Source: Desulfuromonadales bacterium
GTDB taxonomy: Bacteria > Desulfobacterota > Desulfuromonadia > Desulfuromonadales > UBA2294
Direction: 5' to 3'
Length of the DNA stretch: 6,605 nt
Assembly: GCA_030591795.1 (NCBI GenBank)
Contig: JAUVAJ010000105.1
Span: forward strand, 1 to 6,605
The notes under the pieces: model-generated
Seen by the model: the letters and a program-made list of their open reading frames with translations, nothing else
Databases searched by the model: none
Told to the model about the DNA's origin: nothing
Translations under genes and position numbers: made by a program
Shown: positions 6,290 through 6,605 of the stretch, in pieces
Layout: the number at the start of each line of letters is the position of its first letter
Position numbering within the stretch: the stretch's first letter is position 1

Positions 6290-6318
6290 ATTCAACATGA
6301 AAACAGGGTAATTGTAAA
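6290..6318 (-). promoter_or_regulatory. Candidate promoter of the prepilin-HAMP operon
   Basis: On the minus strand, TTTACA (6313-6318, 5 of 6 to the -35 consensus) and TTGAAT (6290-6295, 4 of 6 to the -10) are 17 bases apart. Transcription would begin near 6283, leaving a short leader that still includes the AAGGGG ribosome binding site. The -35 box lies inside the dyad at 6307-6349, an operator-like arrangement. The match is moderate and the region is AT-rich. Confidence 0.35.
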
Positions 6319-6349
6319 CACGGAAACTTTTCAGTGTTTTGTTGTTACC
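6307..6349. repeat. Nested dyad overlapping the prepilin promoter candidate
   Basis: Outer arms GGTAA (6307-6311) and TTACC (6345-6349) enclose inner arms AAACAC (6316-6321) and GTGTTT (6334-6339), separated by unequal four- and five-base internal loops and a 12-base centre. The nesting gives 11 paired bases in 43. It covers the candidate -35 box, so a regulator binding site is conceivable. It has no T run on the transcribed side, so it is not a terminator. Confidence 0.35.
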
Positions 6350-6445
6350 GGATGATTCAATGAGGAACTGGACAGGTCAGGGTTGCCGCAGTCTATTAAT
6401 TAGACGAGGTAGGGGCTAGAGCGAAAAGAATAAAGTGCCAAAAAT

Positions 6446-6480
6446 AAAATGCCTCGCGATCGAAATCGCGAGGCATTTTT
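6446..6480 (-). terminator. Strong bidirectional intrinsic terminator of tRNA-Phe
   Basis: The stem is GCCTCGCGAT (6451-6460) with ATCGCGAGGC (6465-6474), extended by AAAAT (6446-6450) and ATTTT (6475-6479) to 15 perfect pairs around a four-base loop. On the minus strand the loop reads TTCG, a stable tetraloop, and the stem is followed by ATTTTATTTTT; on the plus strand it runs into TTTTTT. It begins six bases past the tRNA CCA end, so it terminates tRNA-Phe transcription before the prepilin gene. It could also stop rightward transcripts from entering the tRNA. Confidence 0.93.
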
Positions 6481-6485
6481 TCTTC

Positions 6486-6561
<76 letters not shown>

Positions 6562-6575
6562 GAATCGGAATCCCG

Positions 6576-6604
6576 TTTATAGCGAAACTGTTGCGGAGTG
6601 TCAA
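6576..6604 (-). promoter_or_regulatory. Sigma-70 promoter of tRNA-Phe
   Basis: On the minus strand there is a perfect -35 TTGACA (6599-6604), a 17-base spacer and a -10 TATAAA (6576-6581, 5 of 6). Transcription should start near 6569, about 8 bases before the mature tRNA 5' end. The -10 box is followed by CGGG; a G/C-rich discriminator of this kind is typical of stable-RNA promoters under stringent control (established for enterobacteria, inferred here). Confidence 0.9.
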
Positions 6605-6605
6605 G

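Noticed and set aside
6423..6440. Sigma-54 promoter for the prepilin gene (TGGCAC on the minus strand at 6435-6440)
   Set aside because: The -24-like TGGCAC is present, but the -12 position reads TCTTTT, not TTGCA/T, and it lies about 170 bases from the start codon next to the tRNA terminator.

Overview
The window reads as a chromosomal segment of a Gram-negative bacterium. The branched-chain amino acid enzymes are of proteobacterial type. A small two-helix HAMP protein beside a prepilin is, to my recollection, a style seen in Desulfuromonadales-type deltaproteobacteria (Geobacter, Pelobacter, Desulfuromonas). That taxonomic call is inference and rests on family resemblance only.

Layout, left to right. 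(1) Positions 1-464, plus strand: the 3' part of a tandem-rhodanese protein, followed by a strong intrinsic terminator at 490-523. (2) Positions 549-4932, minus strand: a compact biosynthetic operon, read right to left as leuC, leuD, ilvB, ilvN. It converges on the rhodanese gene at the shared terminator. LeuCD is the isopropylmalate isomerase of leucine synthesis. IlvBN is acetohydroxyacid synthase, the first common enzyme of valine, leucine and isoleucine synthesis. leuA, leuB, ilvC and ilvD are not in the window. (3) Positions 4933-5243: a 311-base gene-free stretch with a leuC promoter candidate, hairpins, a terminator-like stem and a relic of the 3' half of a tRNA-Phe gene. (4) Positions 5244-6268, minus strand: a two-gene unit, a type IV prepilin/pseudopilin-like protein followed 11 bases later by a two-helix membrane protein with a HAMP domain and no recognisable output domain. 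(5) Positions 6446-6604: a near-perfect bidirectional terminator, an intact tRNA-Phe(GAA) gene on the minus strand, and a very clear sigma-70 promoter driving it.

The most interesting structure is the relation between parts 3 and 5. The tRNA-Phe sequence from the anticodon loop to the CCA end is repeated in the same orientation 1322 bases away (41 of 43 aligned bases identical, plus a 2-base gap), and the pilin/HAMP pair lies exactly between the two copies. An intact tRNA, then cargo, then a duplicated tRNA 3' end is the usual footprint of integration by a tyrosine recombinase at a tRNA gene. No integrase is present between the copies, so this would be a stripped, fixed remnant. Decay of an old tandem tRNA duplication is the main alternative.

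The leuCD-ilvBN operon looks functional: catalytic, cofactor and Fe-S residues are all present, and the start codons are supported by ribosome binding sites. A 14-base perfect palindrome and a second hairpin lie in the leuD-ilvB spacer.
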